Source: Strigomonas culicis
Taxonomy: Eukaryota > Euglenozoa > Kinetoplastea > Trypanosomatida > Trypanosomatidae
DNA length: 44,554 nt
Assembly (NCBI GenBank): GCA_000482145.1
Contig: AUXH01000087.1
Location: 1-44,554, forward strand
Direction of reading: 5' to 3'
Under the pieces are notes generated by a model. It saw only the letters and a program-made list of their open reading frames with translations, had not been told where the DNA came from and ran no database searches. Positions 28,643 to 39,300 of the stretch are shown piece after piece (within the stretch, counting starts at the first letter, position 1; the number at the start of each line of letters is the position of its first letter). The translations under genes and the position numbers were made by a program.

Positions 28643-30727
28643 CTATTCCACGCGGCGTCCAGGAGAGGACGACCGAGCACGATATCCTGGATGACCACGG
28701 TGCCGTGGACGGCCGTCCCAGGCGCCTGGTTGACAGCCGTGCCATATCCCTGCTTCATCATGTTCCACCTTTTTGCGCCCACGGAACCGCCTGGCGGGGT
28801 CATCGCGATGATCGCGCGGTGCGCCGCACGCCACCTCGCGCCAGTCCGTCCCTTTTGTTTTTTGCAAGAGCACCTCAGAGCTCTGCGTGTGCGAAGGTGT
28901 GGGTGCATCCGTCACCGCCGTTACCATAATCTTGCTCGTCACAAGATTCTCAGTTGGTACCGGTGTTGCCGTGATCGGTGGCTCGAGAGCCGCACCACGC
29001 AGCTTCCCTACGACGCCTTCCGTGGATTTTGAAGTGTCATTTGTTTCATACACGGGTCCCTCTGTGCGCAACAAGCTGGTGTGCGCCTTCGCGTGCCATG
29101 GGAGCTTTTCGTTCCCATACACTACATTTGCCGGGTGTGTGCTTGGCAGCGTCATGGCATCAGCATGCGCCACCTCGAGCACCTCCTTTTTGATACTACT
29201 TCCCGGAGCTCCGGGTAGGTTCTTACCGCCTCCACGGAGCAGCACCGGCCGCTTCATGATGACAAGGGGCGACATGACTTCTGTTGCTGCTCCTGCGGTA
29301 TCTTCCGCAGGCGCTACGACACACACTTCTTGCATGGGCGCAGGGAGTGCCACTTTCTTCCGAAGAGGGATCGGTGGAGAAGTGGTCTCTTCACTGCCCA
29401 CATCGCTCAGGTCGCCTGACGTGGTGTCCAACGGTTGATGTGCCAAAGACACTGTTACTGGTTCCGCTGCTGCGCTGGGCGGATGGCGGCCGCCTTGCTG
29501 CAGGTCCACAGCCGGCGCCACCGGCGACGAGGGCCGCGTGTGCGTTCGGGCCATGATGGACTCTTCACTCGTGCTCTTCTGCTCTATCCGTGATTGATAC
29601 ATGGAGGCGATGGGGGGTGGCGTGTCAGGGGCCTCGGTCTCTGGCTCCAGGGTCAGCATAGCGGCAAGACTAAGAGCCAAGGACGCCTTTTTAGACCGTG
29701 CCAATCGCGTCGCTGGGGCCACAGTCCCCCGCTTCTCCTGTGATGGTCTTTTCGCGCCGTCGGAGGGACCAGGCGCCTTCTTTGTCGCCTTGGGGCCGTC
29801 CTCGCGGTGTAACGTCGGCACGGCAGCTAACGCGCCGCCCTCCTTCGGTCCGCTGTGCAGAGTCCCTCGTGGTGCGTGCTGTCGGTCGGCATGTCTGCGC
29901 GACGTGGACCGCACCTGACCGACCACGTGGGACGGTGCGACGTGCCCGTGGTGGGGCGCCGGCGCCGGCGCCTCAGACACTGCGGCAGAAGGCTTTGGCA
30001 TCGCCTGCACGGAGGACAAGACCGCAGCGGCGTCCCGGAAGGAGTGCAGGGCGGCGCTGAGGGACTCCGCGAGGGAGGGAGAGAGCGTGCGTGGTGACAC
30101 AGCCTCTCTGGCCACGTCTGTCCCGTTCGTGGGCAGGCGTGAGGGGCTGCAGATGTCAGCGAAGGTGGCCGGTAGCATGTTCAGCTTCCTCTGAGCGACA
30201 CCAAACGCACCGGTGGGGTCTGTTCGTGTAGCCGCAGCGCATCCATCCCTCGCCATGCCGGACATGGCCTTCGCTAGCGCTTCGCTAATCGTCGGGGAGC
30301 GCGTGCGAGGGCTGACCAGTCCATCGCCGCCGCCTAGGCGCCCCTTGTAGGCGCTCACCGACGGCGGGGGTGTCATTTCACTCGCGTAAATGGGCGTAGG
30401 CGTCGCCATCGCGCCTTCTGTTGACTGCTTCGCAGGCGTTCCGCTGCCAGTGATGGGCGCTGTTCCTGTCAGCACCTGCGTGGTGCTCGCCGGTGGGCCG
30501 CCACTGGGTGCGCACTGGTTAGTGTCGAGAGACGCAGTATTGACGCGCTCCATCACCACGCGCGGCTTGCTAGCGGACATGGCACGATGAACGGCCATTG
30601 CGTAGAAGGGCGAGCCCACTTTCGGGACCTTGGACGTACGCGCCAGACGCGGTGACGCAAGTGGAGGCTCGCTCCGCTCTTCAACATTCTGGTTCTTCAT
30701 GCCTCTTGCGGTCTCACTCGAAAGCAT
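28643..30727 (-). CDS. Disordered Ser/Pro/Ala-rich protein of unknown function, 694 aa; likely frameshift near its 3' end
   Basis: Start is the ATG at 30725-30727. A good pyrimidine tract with AG at 30811-30812 lies upstream. Most of the protein is low-complexity and charged, with no recognisable domain. Two related short blocks stand out: SPRTRSPTISEALAKAM at about residue 132 and SPRTLSPSLAESLSAAL at about 209. Each pairs SP sites, possible kinase targets, with a short amphipathic helix; a looser third (SKKASLALSLAAML) follows. From about 28820 downward the called frame turns Arg/His-rich with about 50 percent GC at third positions. An overlapping minus-strand frame has about 79 percent there and reads like ordinary protein (for example GTAVHGTVVIQDIVLGRPLL). 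The true C-terminus therefore may lie in the other frame. Function unknown. Confidence 0.75.
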   Translation of the reverse strand: MLSSETARGMKNQNVEERSEPPLASPRLARTSKVPKVGSPFYAMAVHRAMSASKPRVVMERVNTASLDTNQCAPSGGPPASTTQVLTGTAPITGSGTPAKQSTEGAMATPTPIYASEMTPPPSVSAYKGRLGGGDGLVSPRTRSPTISEALAKAMSGMARDGCAAATRTDPTGAFGVAQRKLNMLPATFADICSPSRLPTNGTDVAREAVSPRTLSPSLAESLSAALHSFRDAAAVLSSVQAMPKPSAAVSEAPAPAPHHGHVAPSHVVGQVRSTSRRHADRQHAPRGTLHSGPKEGGALAAVPTLHREDGPKATKKAPGPSDGAKRPSQEKRGTVAPATRLARSKKASLALSLAAMLTLEPETEAPDTPPPIASMYQSRIEQKSTSEESIMARTHTRPSSPVAPAVDLQQGGRHPPSAAAEPVTVSLAHQPLDTTSGDLSDVGSEETTSPPIPLRKKVALPAPMQEVCVVAPAEDTAGAATEVMSPLVIMKRPVLLRGGGKNLPGAPGSSIKKEVLEVAHADAMTLPSTHPANVVYGNEKLPWHAKAHTSLLRTEGPVYETNDTSKSTEGVVGKLRGAALEPPITATPVPTENLVTSKIMVTAVTDAPTPSHTQSSEVLLQKTKGTDWREVACGAPRDHRDDPARRFRGRKKVEHDEAGIWHGCQPGAWDGRPRHRGHPGYRARSSSPGRRVE

Positions 30728-31289
30728 TTGTTATACGGACACAGTGAGTCTCTTTTTCAGTTAAAGGTTATGAAATCGAAAAATAACGACCGTTTTTCCT
30801 TGTCCTTCTACTGCAGTACAAAGGAAAGTCAATAATTATAATTTAAAGAAAAATATGAAATACAGAAAAAAAAAGAACAAAACAGATGTGACCAATGGTT
30901 TGCACCTTTGTGTACAATACAAGCTTTTTGTGTACAAGAGTGACACACACACACAAAAAAAAAAAAAGTGAAGTGTAGTAAAGAGGAGAATAAGAATTGA
31001 GGAAGGAAATGGGATATGAAAAGAGAAACACAAACGACAATATATATATATATATACACAGAAAATAAGAAAGAAGGTATAGTGTAAACATACAAAAAGA
31101 GAGTATGCATCCCTTTTTTGTTTGTCGTTGTTCAGTTCTTGGGGATAGGGACAAAGGAATACTGTACATATACATGGAAGGTAACAGATCGAATAAATAA
31201 ATAAAAAGTATAGCAAATAGATAGTTTGATATTGTGATGTGCAAGGAGCAATGGCACTCTTTTCCATTCCCATGAGGTGCACCAGATTC
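30728..31289. other. Intergenic spacer with TA repeat
   Basis: About 560 nt of AT-rich sequence, the 3' UTR of the kelch gene and leader of the 694-aa gene (AG at 30811-30812 after a T/C run). It contains a (TA)8 run at 31040-31056, CA repeats near 30945-30954 and A13 near 30955-30967. Minus-strand frames through it are Phe/Tyr/Cys-rich and spurious. Confidence 0.6.
31040..31056. repeat. (TA)8 microsatellite
   Basis: Alternating TA over 17 bases, followed by ACACA. Confidence 0.9.
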
Positions 31290-34286
31290 CTACTTTCTGG
31301 GTATGTTGTGGTACACGACCATGCCACTCTTCGACACTTCTGTGAAGCGCGCCCGTTGCTGGCTGTGCTCCGGTAGGGTATAGGGTACCGGGCGCAGCGG
31401 TACGGGCACCGGCTTCTGCGGCCCGACAATGTTGAGCTCCGGGGCCATGAACAAACCCGGCACACTGGAGACCGTGATGGCGCTCATCTTGTCGCCGACC
31501 TGCGTTGCGTGGTACAGGATGTACGTGGCCTCGCCGGTCCGCACGAGCGTGCGCACAAAGCGCCAGCGGAGCCGCGCCCGCAGCGACCGGGCCTGCATTG
31601 ACCGCATGTCGCCGATCGCGTCAATCGCGTTCCACATGATCACGAACGCCATGGCGATGCCCAGGTCCGCCACGTTGCCGCCCTCGCCCAGGGAGCCGCG
31701 GCGCCGGAACACAGAGGAGGGCAGCCGCTGCTTCTCCGTCAGCCGCTTCACGCGCATGTAAAGCCGCTCCTGGCCGGCGGGGACGACATCGCGCACGGTG
31801 CGGCTCAAGGACACGCTCTTCCCCCCCACCGCCGTCTCCCGCTCCTCCGGTGATGTGATGAGCTCCTCGATGTTGTACACCTCCAGGCCCTTGTCAAGAA
31901 AAAAATCCTTCTTGACAACGGCATTCGGATCAGCAACGGTGTCCACGGACTTATTCGGCTCCAGGGTTTGGGACTGCGCGTTATCCTCCTTGACTGCGCT
32001 GGACTTAATCGAGGCCGACAAGATGGATTTCTTCTTCTTCCGCTTCCCCATCCCTCCCTTGGTCTTCTTTTGTGCGCTGTCCTCGTCCGGGCTGAAGGCG
32101 CGTCCCCGAGGTGCGGCGTCGCCATCGCGGTCGGAGTCATCCGCGGAGTCACTGCGCGAGTGAGTGCCGGCGGAGTTCATCTGCCGGCGGCGCTCCTGGT
32201 TGAGCAGTCGGTCTTCGTGCGTCGCCTCCTTCAGCTTCTCCGCCACCCAGGCGCGCGTGCTCACGTAGTGGTCCTTCGCCCAGGCCTTGATGTCCTCCTC
32301 GTGCTCCATCACGGCCACGGGGAAGTTGGGGTACGGCAGGAGGTGCGGCTTTTTCTGGAGCGAGTTCCCCGCACCGTACTGCAGCGCGAACCTGGTGCTT
32401 GTCGTACGGGTGCCGGGTACGCCCGGCAGCCGTAGGACCGAGCTGTCCTTCGCGACGCTTCCCTCCATGTTGTTGCTCACCTCGCGCAACCCGAGGGCGA
32501 GTGTGCTGTCGAAAAGGTCGCTCTCCAGAACGGAACTGCGATTCGACGAAGATTCCAACGGCGCACTCGCCTCCATGTACTTGAGCATGTTCTCGTACGA
32601 CGCGTTCAGCTCGGAGTTGATGGTCGTTTCACCGAAGGTGTTCCTGCTGTCGTTGAGGGAGGAATTGCGCGTGTTGCGGAGCTCGACGCGTGTCACAATA
32701 GGCGTGAACATGAGCATACTGTAGTTATCGTCAGGGTACAGTCCACCGTGCATCAGCATGTACTGCATGGGCCTTGCTTTATTGTTTTCCGTCTTCTTTT
32801 TGGAGTTCTTCTGCAACAGGTTCTCCTGTGGTGTATCACGGTACGCAGCAAAGACGTACTTCCGCTGATACTGTGGCTCCCCATTCACCGTGTAGAGGAA
32901 GAACTTCCTGAGCTTTCCACCGGATAGCTCTGGCGGCTGTACGCCCGCGGGTGCCTTGGTCGCGGCGCGCGCCGCCGCAGCGTCGACTTCGTCCGAGTCG
33001 CTGGACCCAATGGCCTCACTAAGACGAGAAGAAAGCACAGCCGAAGCCCTTCTCCCCCGCTGTGGACGGCTCGCATTCATCTGAACAGTGTTATCATCGG
33101 GTTTGGGATTGACCTCCGGCCACCGCTCCGAGTTTTTGAAAAGCTGCTCCTTACACTTTTCCTCTAGCTCTTTCAGAACCTTCTTTGGAAACGTCGTCGG
33201 CACGAGGGACCACGTCAAGTCTTCCAATTCCAGCTTTAGAAACCCATACTGCTTCCTGCTACTACTGCTGCCGATGACGTGGGCAAACTCCGAAAAGTTT
33301 ATGGGGAAATACCAATTGTGCTGCGTCTCGTCGTAGTACCCACCCATCTGGATCAACTGCTGCATCAAGAGCGGCCATGCGTTGTCGATGCGAAAGGGGA
33401 TGGGGCTCTCTGGCGAGCTCGTGGTGAGCACCTCCTGCCACACCCACGTGTACACGTTCACGACGTGCACCGACCCCGTATGCATGGTCCCCGCCATCGT
33501 CGTGCGCGTGACGTTGATCATCTCCTTTGCATCCCGTTCACTGCACTTGATGAGACCCATCACAAAAACGGACATGCTCGGCTCATGGAACGCAGCGGCG
33601 ACTGTCTGGATCTGCTGCGGGTTCACGCTAGAGGGGGACGAGATGCCCGTCCACGTTTTGGTCTTCAAGTCGAACAAGTGGCCCACGTAGATGTTGTGCT
33701 CCCGCTGATGGAAACCGCCGAGCACCACCATGCCGTTCAGCGGAGGAATGTACACCGCCACGTGGAGGAATACGGGCCCGGGGCTCTCCGCCTTGTCGTA
33801 GAAAACCTTCTCCCACTTCCGCGCATCAAAGTCAAAGCTGTACATGTCGTTGAGCACCTCCAGGTCCCTGTTCCCGCTGAAGATGTACATTTTGTTGTTG
33901 GCGAGAATGCAGGAGTGGTTCGCCCGTCCCTCCGGCGGCAGGCCGAAGGTGCGCACCTCCTCCCACTGAAGGCTACGCTTCTCTAACGCATACAGGTGTA
34001 TGTTGTACTGCCCCCTGGCATTGATACCACCGTAGACATAAAAGTTCCGGTTGTACATGACACCGGTGTGCCCGACACGCGGCAGATGGCCCTTGTGCTC
34101 TGGCATGAACGCGCCTCGGAACCCTGTCACGATGCGCAGCGTACGAGAGCCGCGGCGGCCTTTGTCCTTCGCTTTGCCTCCCCGGGTATCGCTCCGACTC
34201 GCACTCTGATTTAATACCGAACCCCGTGGGGTCTCCACGAGATCCTTATTGGAAGCTCCCTTCCCAACTCGTGAAGTGGGCTTCAT
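31290..34286 (-). CDS. Kelch-repeat protein, 998 aa
   Basis: Start is the ATG at 34284-34286. Residues about 60-330 contain kelch repeats. These include R-V-G-H-T-G-V-M-Y followed by FYVYGGINARGQ, then R-A-N-H-S-C-I-L and MYIFSGNRDLEVLNDMY with a trailing W-E-K-V. A further repeat contains MVVLGGFHQREHN and ends K-T-K-T-W-T-G-I. Such repeats build a beta-propeller for protein binding. A long disordered, charged middle (about 400-820) includes a Lys-rich block (GGMGKRKKKKS, about 755-765). The last 150 residues are basic and helical (RSMQARSLRARLRWRFVRTL) and look conserved, but match nothing I know. No BTB or other catalytic domain is seen, so an adaptor or scaffold role is likely. A (GA)n tract just upstream should act as its splicing pyrimidine tract. 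Confidence 0.85.
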   Translation of the reverse strand: MKPTSRVGKGASNKDLVETPRGSVLNQSASRSDTRGGKAKDKGRRGSRTLRIVTGFRGAFMPEHKGHLPRVGHTGVMYNRNFYVYGGINARGQYNIHLYALEKRSLQWEEVRTFGLPPEGRANHSCILANNKMYIFSGNRDLEVLNDMYSFDFDARKWEKVFYDKAESPGPVFLHVAVYIPPLNGMVVLGGFHQREHNIYVGHLFDLKTKTWTGISSPSSVNPQQIQTVAAAFHEPSMSVFVMGLIKCSERDAKEMINVTRTTMAGTMHTGSVHVVNVYTWVWQEVLTTSSPESPIPFRIDNAWPLLMQQLIQMGGYYDETQHNWYFPINFSEFAHVIGSSSSRKQYGFLKLELEDLTWSLVPTTFPKKVLKELEEKCKEQLFKNSERWPEVNPKPDDNTVQMNASRPQRGRRASAVLSSRLSEAIGSSDSDEVDAAAARAATKAPAGVQPPELSGGKLRKFFLYTVNGEPQYQRKYVFAAYRDTPQENLLQKNSKKKTENNKARPMQYMLMHGGLYPDDNYSMLMFTPIVTRVELRNTRNSSLNDSRNTFGETTINSELNASYENMLKYMEASAPLESSSNRSSVLESDLFDSTLALGLREVSNNMEGSVAKDSSVLRLPGVPGTRTTSTRFALQYGAGNSLQKKPHLLPYPNFPVAVMEHEEDIKAWAKDHYVSTRAWVAEKLKEATHEDRLLNQERRRQMNSAGTHSRSDSADDSDRDGDAAPRGRAFSPDEDSAQKKTKGGMGKRKKKKSILSASIKSSAVKEDNAQSQTLEPNKSVDTVADPNAVVKKDFFLDKGLEVYNIEELITSPEERETAVGGKSVSLSRTVRDVVPAGQERLYMRVKRLTEKQRLPSSVFRRRGSLGEGGNVADLGIAMAFVIMWNAIDAIGDMRSMQARSLRARLRWRFVRTLVRTGEATYILYHATQVGDKMSAITVSSVPGLFMAPELNIVGPQKPVPVPLRPVPYTLPEHSQQRARFTEVSKSGMVVYHNIPRK

Positions 34287-34340
34287 TTCACTAGGATGGG
34301 GGTAGTTGGATCCACTTCACTCCTCCGGAATTGCAGAATA

Positions 34341-34342
34341 CT
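34341..34342 (-). promoter_or_regulatory. Predicted trans-splice acceptor of the kelch gene
   Basis: First AG downstream of the minus-strand (TC)n tract at 34358-34384, 54 nt before the ATG. Confidence 0.5.
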
Positions 34343-34357
34343 TTTTGTAAAGTAATT

Positions 34358-34384
34358 AGAGAGAGAGAGAGAGAGAGAGAGAGA
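34358..34384. repeat. (AG)13 repeat, a (TC)13 pyrimidine tract on the sense strand
   Basis: Uninterrupted AG dinucleotides for 27 bases. In the transcript this is a pure UC tract directly upstream of the kelch gene, ideal as a trans-splicing polypyrimidine signal. Confidence 0.95.
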
Positions 34385-34548
34385 AGGGTGTAGAGAAATC
34401 TAAATGTAAGACACAAACACATAGAAGAGGACACTGAATTCACGCATATACATGGACAGTGGTATGAAGCATAAACAGGGTACTTTTCCCTTTGACTCAT
34501 CCACATACGAGGGACATTAAATGTGAACATATTCATGTATTAGGGCTT

Positions 34549-35910
34549 TCACGATTTAGGAACATCAAACCACAAGCAGCATTTCAGCATAAAGGTGTAG
34601 GGTAGCACCGGCTGCGAGATGCGCTCCGCCTGCTCCACGCGCTCGACCGAGTGGATCGCGCCGCTCTTGACGCCGTCTTCGATATCCTTGCCGGTCTGAT
34701 TCAGCTCGCGAATCACCTCTCTGACAAAAAAGGAGGAGCCGTCACCCGCGGAGACACCCGGTTGCGAACACGGCACTTTGAGCTTATCGCAGTGGTCCAG
34801 CGCCAGCGTCAGCTCGTTGTGGAGGCCCACAACGTAGCGCATCCGCGTTCGGGACAGGAGCAGCTCATAGTACGCCAACTGCTCCTCTTGCGGGGAGAGC
34901 GGTTTGTTGCTCGTGGCCATCAGCACTTTCAGCTGTGTGAATTCCTCCTCAACCGCGGCACGCACGGCGTCGTCCGCTTGCCCAGACAGCGAAGGCACCT
35001 CACCCCGGATAATTAAGTTGCTGTGTTGAAAGGGGTTCCAGTGGCTACTCTCTGTGCGGCGGCGGCTGTGTTCCGCGGCATGCAAGTCCTGCGGCGTGAC
35101 GCCCAGGCGTCTGGCCACGGAGAGCACCACCGCCAGTAGGGCGCTCTTCTGCGCCTTCCAGGGGTCCTTTTCCCTTTCCAAATAGGTATCCAGTATACGC
35201 AGGTGCGCCTGCTCCTCCTGCAGCGCCTTGACGCCCTTCGCCGACAAGAGGTCCGCGTCGTCCGAGAGGGTGGTCTCGAACCCAGTCTCCAGAAGTGTAA
35301 TACAGAGGTGATCCGGGAGATGCCAGAATTTGTCATCACTTCGCTTCGCATCCACGTCGGACGGCGTATCGGTGGAAGTGATACTACGTGGGCTCTCGCT
35401 TTCGAACACCTCACGCACAGCGCTTTCCTCCACCTTCTCCTGCACCTTGCCTAGCGCTGAGGTCAGGTCCTCCGGTGTGACTGGAGGTAGTGGCTCGTTG
35501 GTCGGAGACGTTGCAGAAGCCTCCACTGGCTTGACCTTTTCGTGCTGTTTTTGCCGTTCCGAAGTGATGACGCGGGTCACTGTCTCCGCCAATGCACTTG
35601 CGAGGTCCGCTGCCTGCTGAGCCTCGCCTTTCGCCAAACTGATAGTGAGTTCCCGGTGCAGGCGCAACGCCGACGGGTGCACGTGGAACACATGGGAAAG
35701 CGTCTCCATCGGGTTACTCGCCGCGTCCAGCACCTTGGCGGATGGTCCCTTTGTGTTGCTGCTCCTCTCACCACGAGAGGCATCTGGCGGGGGAAGATTG
35801 CCTTTGCAGGGAGGCGCTAACCAAACAGCACTGTGCGTGAGGGACCGTGCCATCACCGTGGACAGGGCAGATTGACAGAGTCTCTGCGCTTGACATCTGT
35901 AGGCCCGCAT
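34549..35910 (-). CDS. Unknown protein, 453 aa, probably mitochondrial
   Basis: Start is the ATG at 35908-35910. The N-terminus (MRAYRCQAQRLCQSALSTVM) is basic, lacks acidic residues and can form an amphipathic helix, as in mitochondrial presequences. The body is alpha-helical with no recognisable domain. Landmarks are a helical block at about 70-115, an acidic Ser/Thr-rich linker at about 120-180, and a C-terminal half with LPDHLCITLLETGFETTL and TRMRYVVGLHNELTLAL. It ends with LPYTFMLKCCLWFDVP. No membrane spans and no PPR- or TPR-type repeats are obvious. Good coding composition and a folded-looking second half support a real conserved gene, but I cannot name it. Confidence 0.78.
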   Translation of the reverse strand: MRAYRCQAQRLCQSALSTVMARSLTHSAVWLAPPCKGNLPPPDASRGERSSNTKGPSAKVLDAASNPMETLSHVFHVHPSALRLHRELTISLAKGEAQQAADLASALAETVTRVITSERQKQHEKVKPVEASATSPTNEPLPPVTPEDLTSALGKVQEKVEESAVREVFESESPRSITSTDTPSDVDAKRSDDKFWHLPDHLCITLLETGFETTLSDDADLLSAKGVKALQEEQAHLRILDTYLEREKDPWKAQKSALLAVVLSVARRLGVTPQDLHAAEHSRRRTESSHWNPFQHSNLIIRGEVPSLSGQADDAVRAAVEEEFTQLKVLMATSNKPLSPQEEQLAYYELLLSRTRMRYVVGLHNELTLALDHCDKLKVPCSQPGVSAGDGSSFFVREVIRELNQTGKDIEDGVKSGAIHSVERVEQAERISQPVLPYTFMLKCCLWFDVPKS

Positions 35911-36318
35911 TGCTGTTTTTTTTTTTTGTTAAAGAGAGGGGAACACAAATACATACAACATGTATATATAAGAAGAGTATATACATGTTCAGAGGAGAGA
36001 GAGAAGTAGAGAAGTCGGAGTGGAACAGATAAAGGAAAACGTATATCACGTGCTGATACTGAAATGGTTAGCAAGAGATCTGGTACTTTCCCTTACTCTC
36101 TTATATTTGATTTCGACGGTGTAACAGGAGAAAGCAAGCATAAAAGTCTATTAGACACAAAGCGAAAATAATACAATTCTAGTGATAATTAGTACAATAT
36201 ATGTGTATACAAAAATGCAGGGACTAGCGTCAGAAAAACAAACTTGTGCTTCATCGATGAATAACGGATATGAACAAGCACAACAGTGACGGGGTCCAGC
36301 CGTGTCCCGCATCGGTTT
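35911..36318. other. Intergenic spacer
   Basis: AT-rich spacer with a T10 tract at 35917-35926 and several sense-strand T/C runs; holds the 3' UTR of the 1180-aa gene and the leader of the 453-aa gene. No gene or RNA recognised. Confidence 0.6.
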
Positions 36319-39300
36319 TTACACGATGAGCGACTTCATGAAGCGGTCGGCGAGTGTGGGGTCCAGCTCAACGCGGCGCCTAAAGTGGTGATCATTCTCG
36401 AGCTTGCTCTTCAGAATACGGTGACGCTCAGTGTCTCGTTTTTCCGCCGCCAGGCGGTCGATGGACTGCTGCTGCTGCCCCGCCTTTGCATAGAGCATCT
36501 GGCAGCGGTCTTTTGCTTTATTCGTCTGGGGTGGCTCTTCCTTGCCTTCACTGTTGGCATCGTCGTCGTCCGAAACGGACACGGAGCTCACGTCATCATT
36601 CTCTCTTTTCCGCTCGCCATACTTCTGCACCGTTGTACCGGCTAACCTTTCCGAGTACTTGTCGATCTCCGGCTTGAAGGTACAGTGTTGCATCTCCTCC
36701 TGTGCTCTTCGCTTCAGCAACTGCTCCTTTGCCGCTTTTCCCGGCGTCATCAGCCGCTTCGTCATGATCTTCTGGTCATACGAGTTGAGACGTTTCCCGC
36801 CAATGAGGTCCTTTTTCAGCGTCTCCTCGTCTTGCTGAAGGCGCTCGCGTATTTCCTGTCTTGCCGCCGCTTCGAGCTGGGCGTCCGTCTGCCACCTCGC
36901 ATTGTGTTTCCGTCCGGTCCGCTTTCGGGCCATGAGGCGTCCCACCAGAAAGTCCTCCATTTCCTTCTTGAGCCGCTCTTCCTGCGTCACCTCTGTCCTC
37001 CCCTGCTGCTTCACGCGCTCGCACTCCGCATCGCGGTACAGCCGCTCGGACATGTGTTTGATGTAGCTGTGCGAGCGCTGCGGCGTCGAGGCCGCCTGCG
37101 ACGCCCCTCGGCTGCCGGTCGAGCGCCTGCTGTGGTCCAGCACCGTGCTGCCGTCGCGGCTCTTGCTGCGCTGCGACGTCGCGGCCGCCGACGCGTCCGT
37201 CGCCGCCTTCCCGGTCGGCGTCCCGGCCTTGGCGGTGGCGTACTGGTTGTTGTAGAGCCGCAGGTAGACGCCGCTGGGGTCCGTCAGCAGCGCCTCGTCG
37301 CGCTGCCGCTTCTCCTCGCGGGCCTGGATCTCCTCGTCCAGCGACCCCGTCGTGAGCTTGTGCCGGATCTTCTCGAGCTTGCTGTACTGCACGAGCTTCT
37401 TGCGGCGCTCATCGCGGTCGCGCCGGTTGTTCATGTGGTACAGCCGCTCAAAGGGGCTGTTCCGCATGCGGTCCTCGAGAATGGCGTCCTCGACCACAAT
37501 CTCCTGCGCGAGCGTGTCGAGCTTCCACTCGACCTCATCCAGCAGGTCCTTCTCCGACACCAGCGACGCCTCCGACCGCGACCGCTCCTGCTTCGCGAGC
37601 GCGGCCTCGCGGCGCATGAGCGTCATGCGGTACTCCATCGGCGGGGAGCGGGTGTGGCCGGCACGCTCGCGTAGCGGAGAAGGGCGCACCGCCTGCACCG
37701 CCACCGCGCGCCGCTGCGGCTGTGGCCGCCGCACCGGCGTGCTCTGTTGCGGCGAGCCGTTCGCCGAGGTGTGCCGCGAGGACGGGCCCTCCCTGTACAC
37801 CCGCGGCGTCACGGGCCGGCTGCCGCGCCTGCTGTGCGGGGCGCTCAAGCGCTCCTCCTCGTACTGCTGGGCGCGCTCGCGCGGGCTCGCGCCGCTGCTA
37901 GCGGGGTGGCTCCCGCCAAGGTGCTGCTCCGGCTTCGTCGCGTGCCGCGGCCGCTGACGGCCGCGGTAGTACTCTCTCTGGTCTGCGGTGTAGGAGCACT
38001 CGAAGGGGTAGTCGTGCTGCTCCTCGTAGCGGTCCGCCGAGCGCCACGATTGGTTGCCCCGCTGCTGGTAGGGGGATTGGCGGAACGGCCTGTCATCCTC
38101 GTAGAAGGAGTCGCGGTACTTGGTCACGGAAGGGGCGCGTCTGCTGCGCGGCGGCGAGCGACGCCGCAGCCTCGCGTCCTGGTGCGACCCGCGCCACGCA
38201 TCCGGCCTCTCGTGCGCCTCGAGCGTAGAGCTCCGTAAGGGGGCGTACTCGACGTCTCTGCGATCCAGCGATGGGGATGCGCGGCGCTGTGCCGCGCGCT
38301 GGTTCAGGTACTTGGCGTCCGCGCGGCATTGTTCGAGCAGGTCGCGATAGTTGTACCCGCCACCGTCGTGGCGGTCGGCAGGGCTTTCGTGGTCCCTGCG
38401 GCGGCGCGACATGGAGTGCAGTGGGGTGTGCCGCCCGTCGCCGTGCCGCTCTCGTGGCGCGGACCCCTCCTTCCGCTTCTGCTGGTCCACGTCGTGGGAG
38501 GATGCACTCGGCTTCCCCACCGTCGGTCGGCCGTAGGTGTCCTTGCGCTTCCTGTCGTTACGGTCGAGAGAGACTTCATCGTCGGCGCCGTGCCTTGCGT
38601 TCCGGCGCGGTGGCGTCGCCGCACGAGAGGAGGGCGCGGACGACCCGCGCGCGGATGCGCTGCGGGAGGACGGCCGAGAGGCGATCGCGCCGCCGCGCTT
38701 CGTCTCCGTCTTGCGCGGCTCGGCGCGTTCTGGCCGCGCCGGTTCCTCCTCCTTGGGTGGCGCCTTCGTGCGGGCGCTCTTGGGGGCCTCGTGCTCCGAG
38801 GTTCTCCGTCGGTGTCTTTTCTTCTTCTCATCGCCCTTGGCCTCGTCGCGGTGGTGCTCTCTCTCGGAGGTCCGTCGCTTCCTCCGCCTCTTCTCCACAG
38901 GGACCTCCTCCTCCTTCGCTTCGTCCTTCTTCTCTGTCCGTAGTACGTCCTTTTTACTGCGCTTCTCTTCAACCGGGGCCTCTACCTCCTTCAAGACGAC
39001 GGATGCGACGTCGGGTTGACTCGCGTCGCTCGCGTTATCGGTGTCCTCCGTTCGGAAGTTGATGGAGGGTTCCTTGACGCTCGGCGCTAGCATGGACGGC
39101 CGCTGAGGATCCACTGCAAAGTCAATGGACGACGATTTGGAGACTACCGAAGGTGCCCGCACGGACGCCTGAGGATCCACGGCAAAGTCAATGGACGACG
39201 ATTTGGAGACTACCGAAGGTGCCCGCACGGACGCCTGAGGATCCACGGCAAAGTCAATGGACGACGACTTGGAGAATACCGACGGCGGCCGCACCGGCGG

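Noticed and set aside
30836..31465. Minus-strand frame of 209 codons overlapping the end of the kelch gene
   Set aside because: Its first part is an out-of-frame shadow of the kelch gene and the rest is Tyr/Ile/Phe-rich AT spacer, including a (TA)n run.
34358..34384. (AG)n tract considered as a promoter element
   Set aside because: Its position directly upstream of the kelch ATG and UC content in the transcript fit a trans-splicing pyrimidine tract better; internal genes of such units lack their own promoters.
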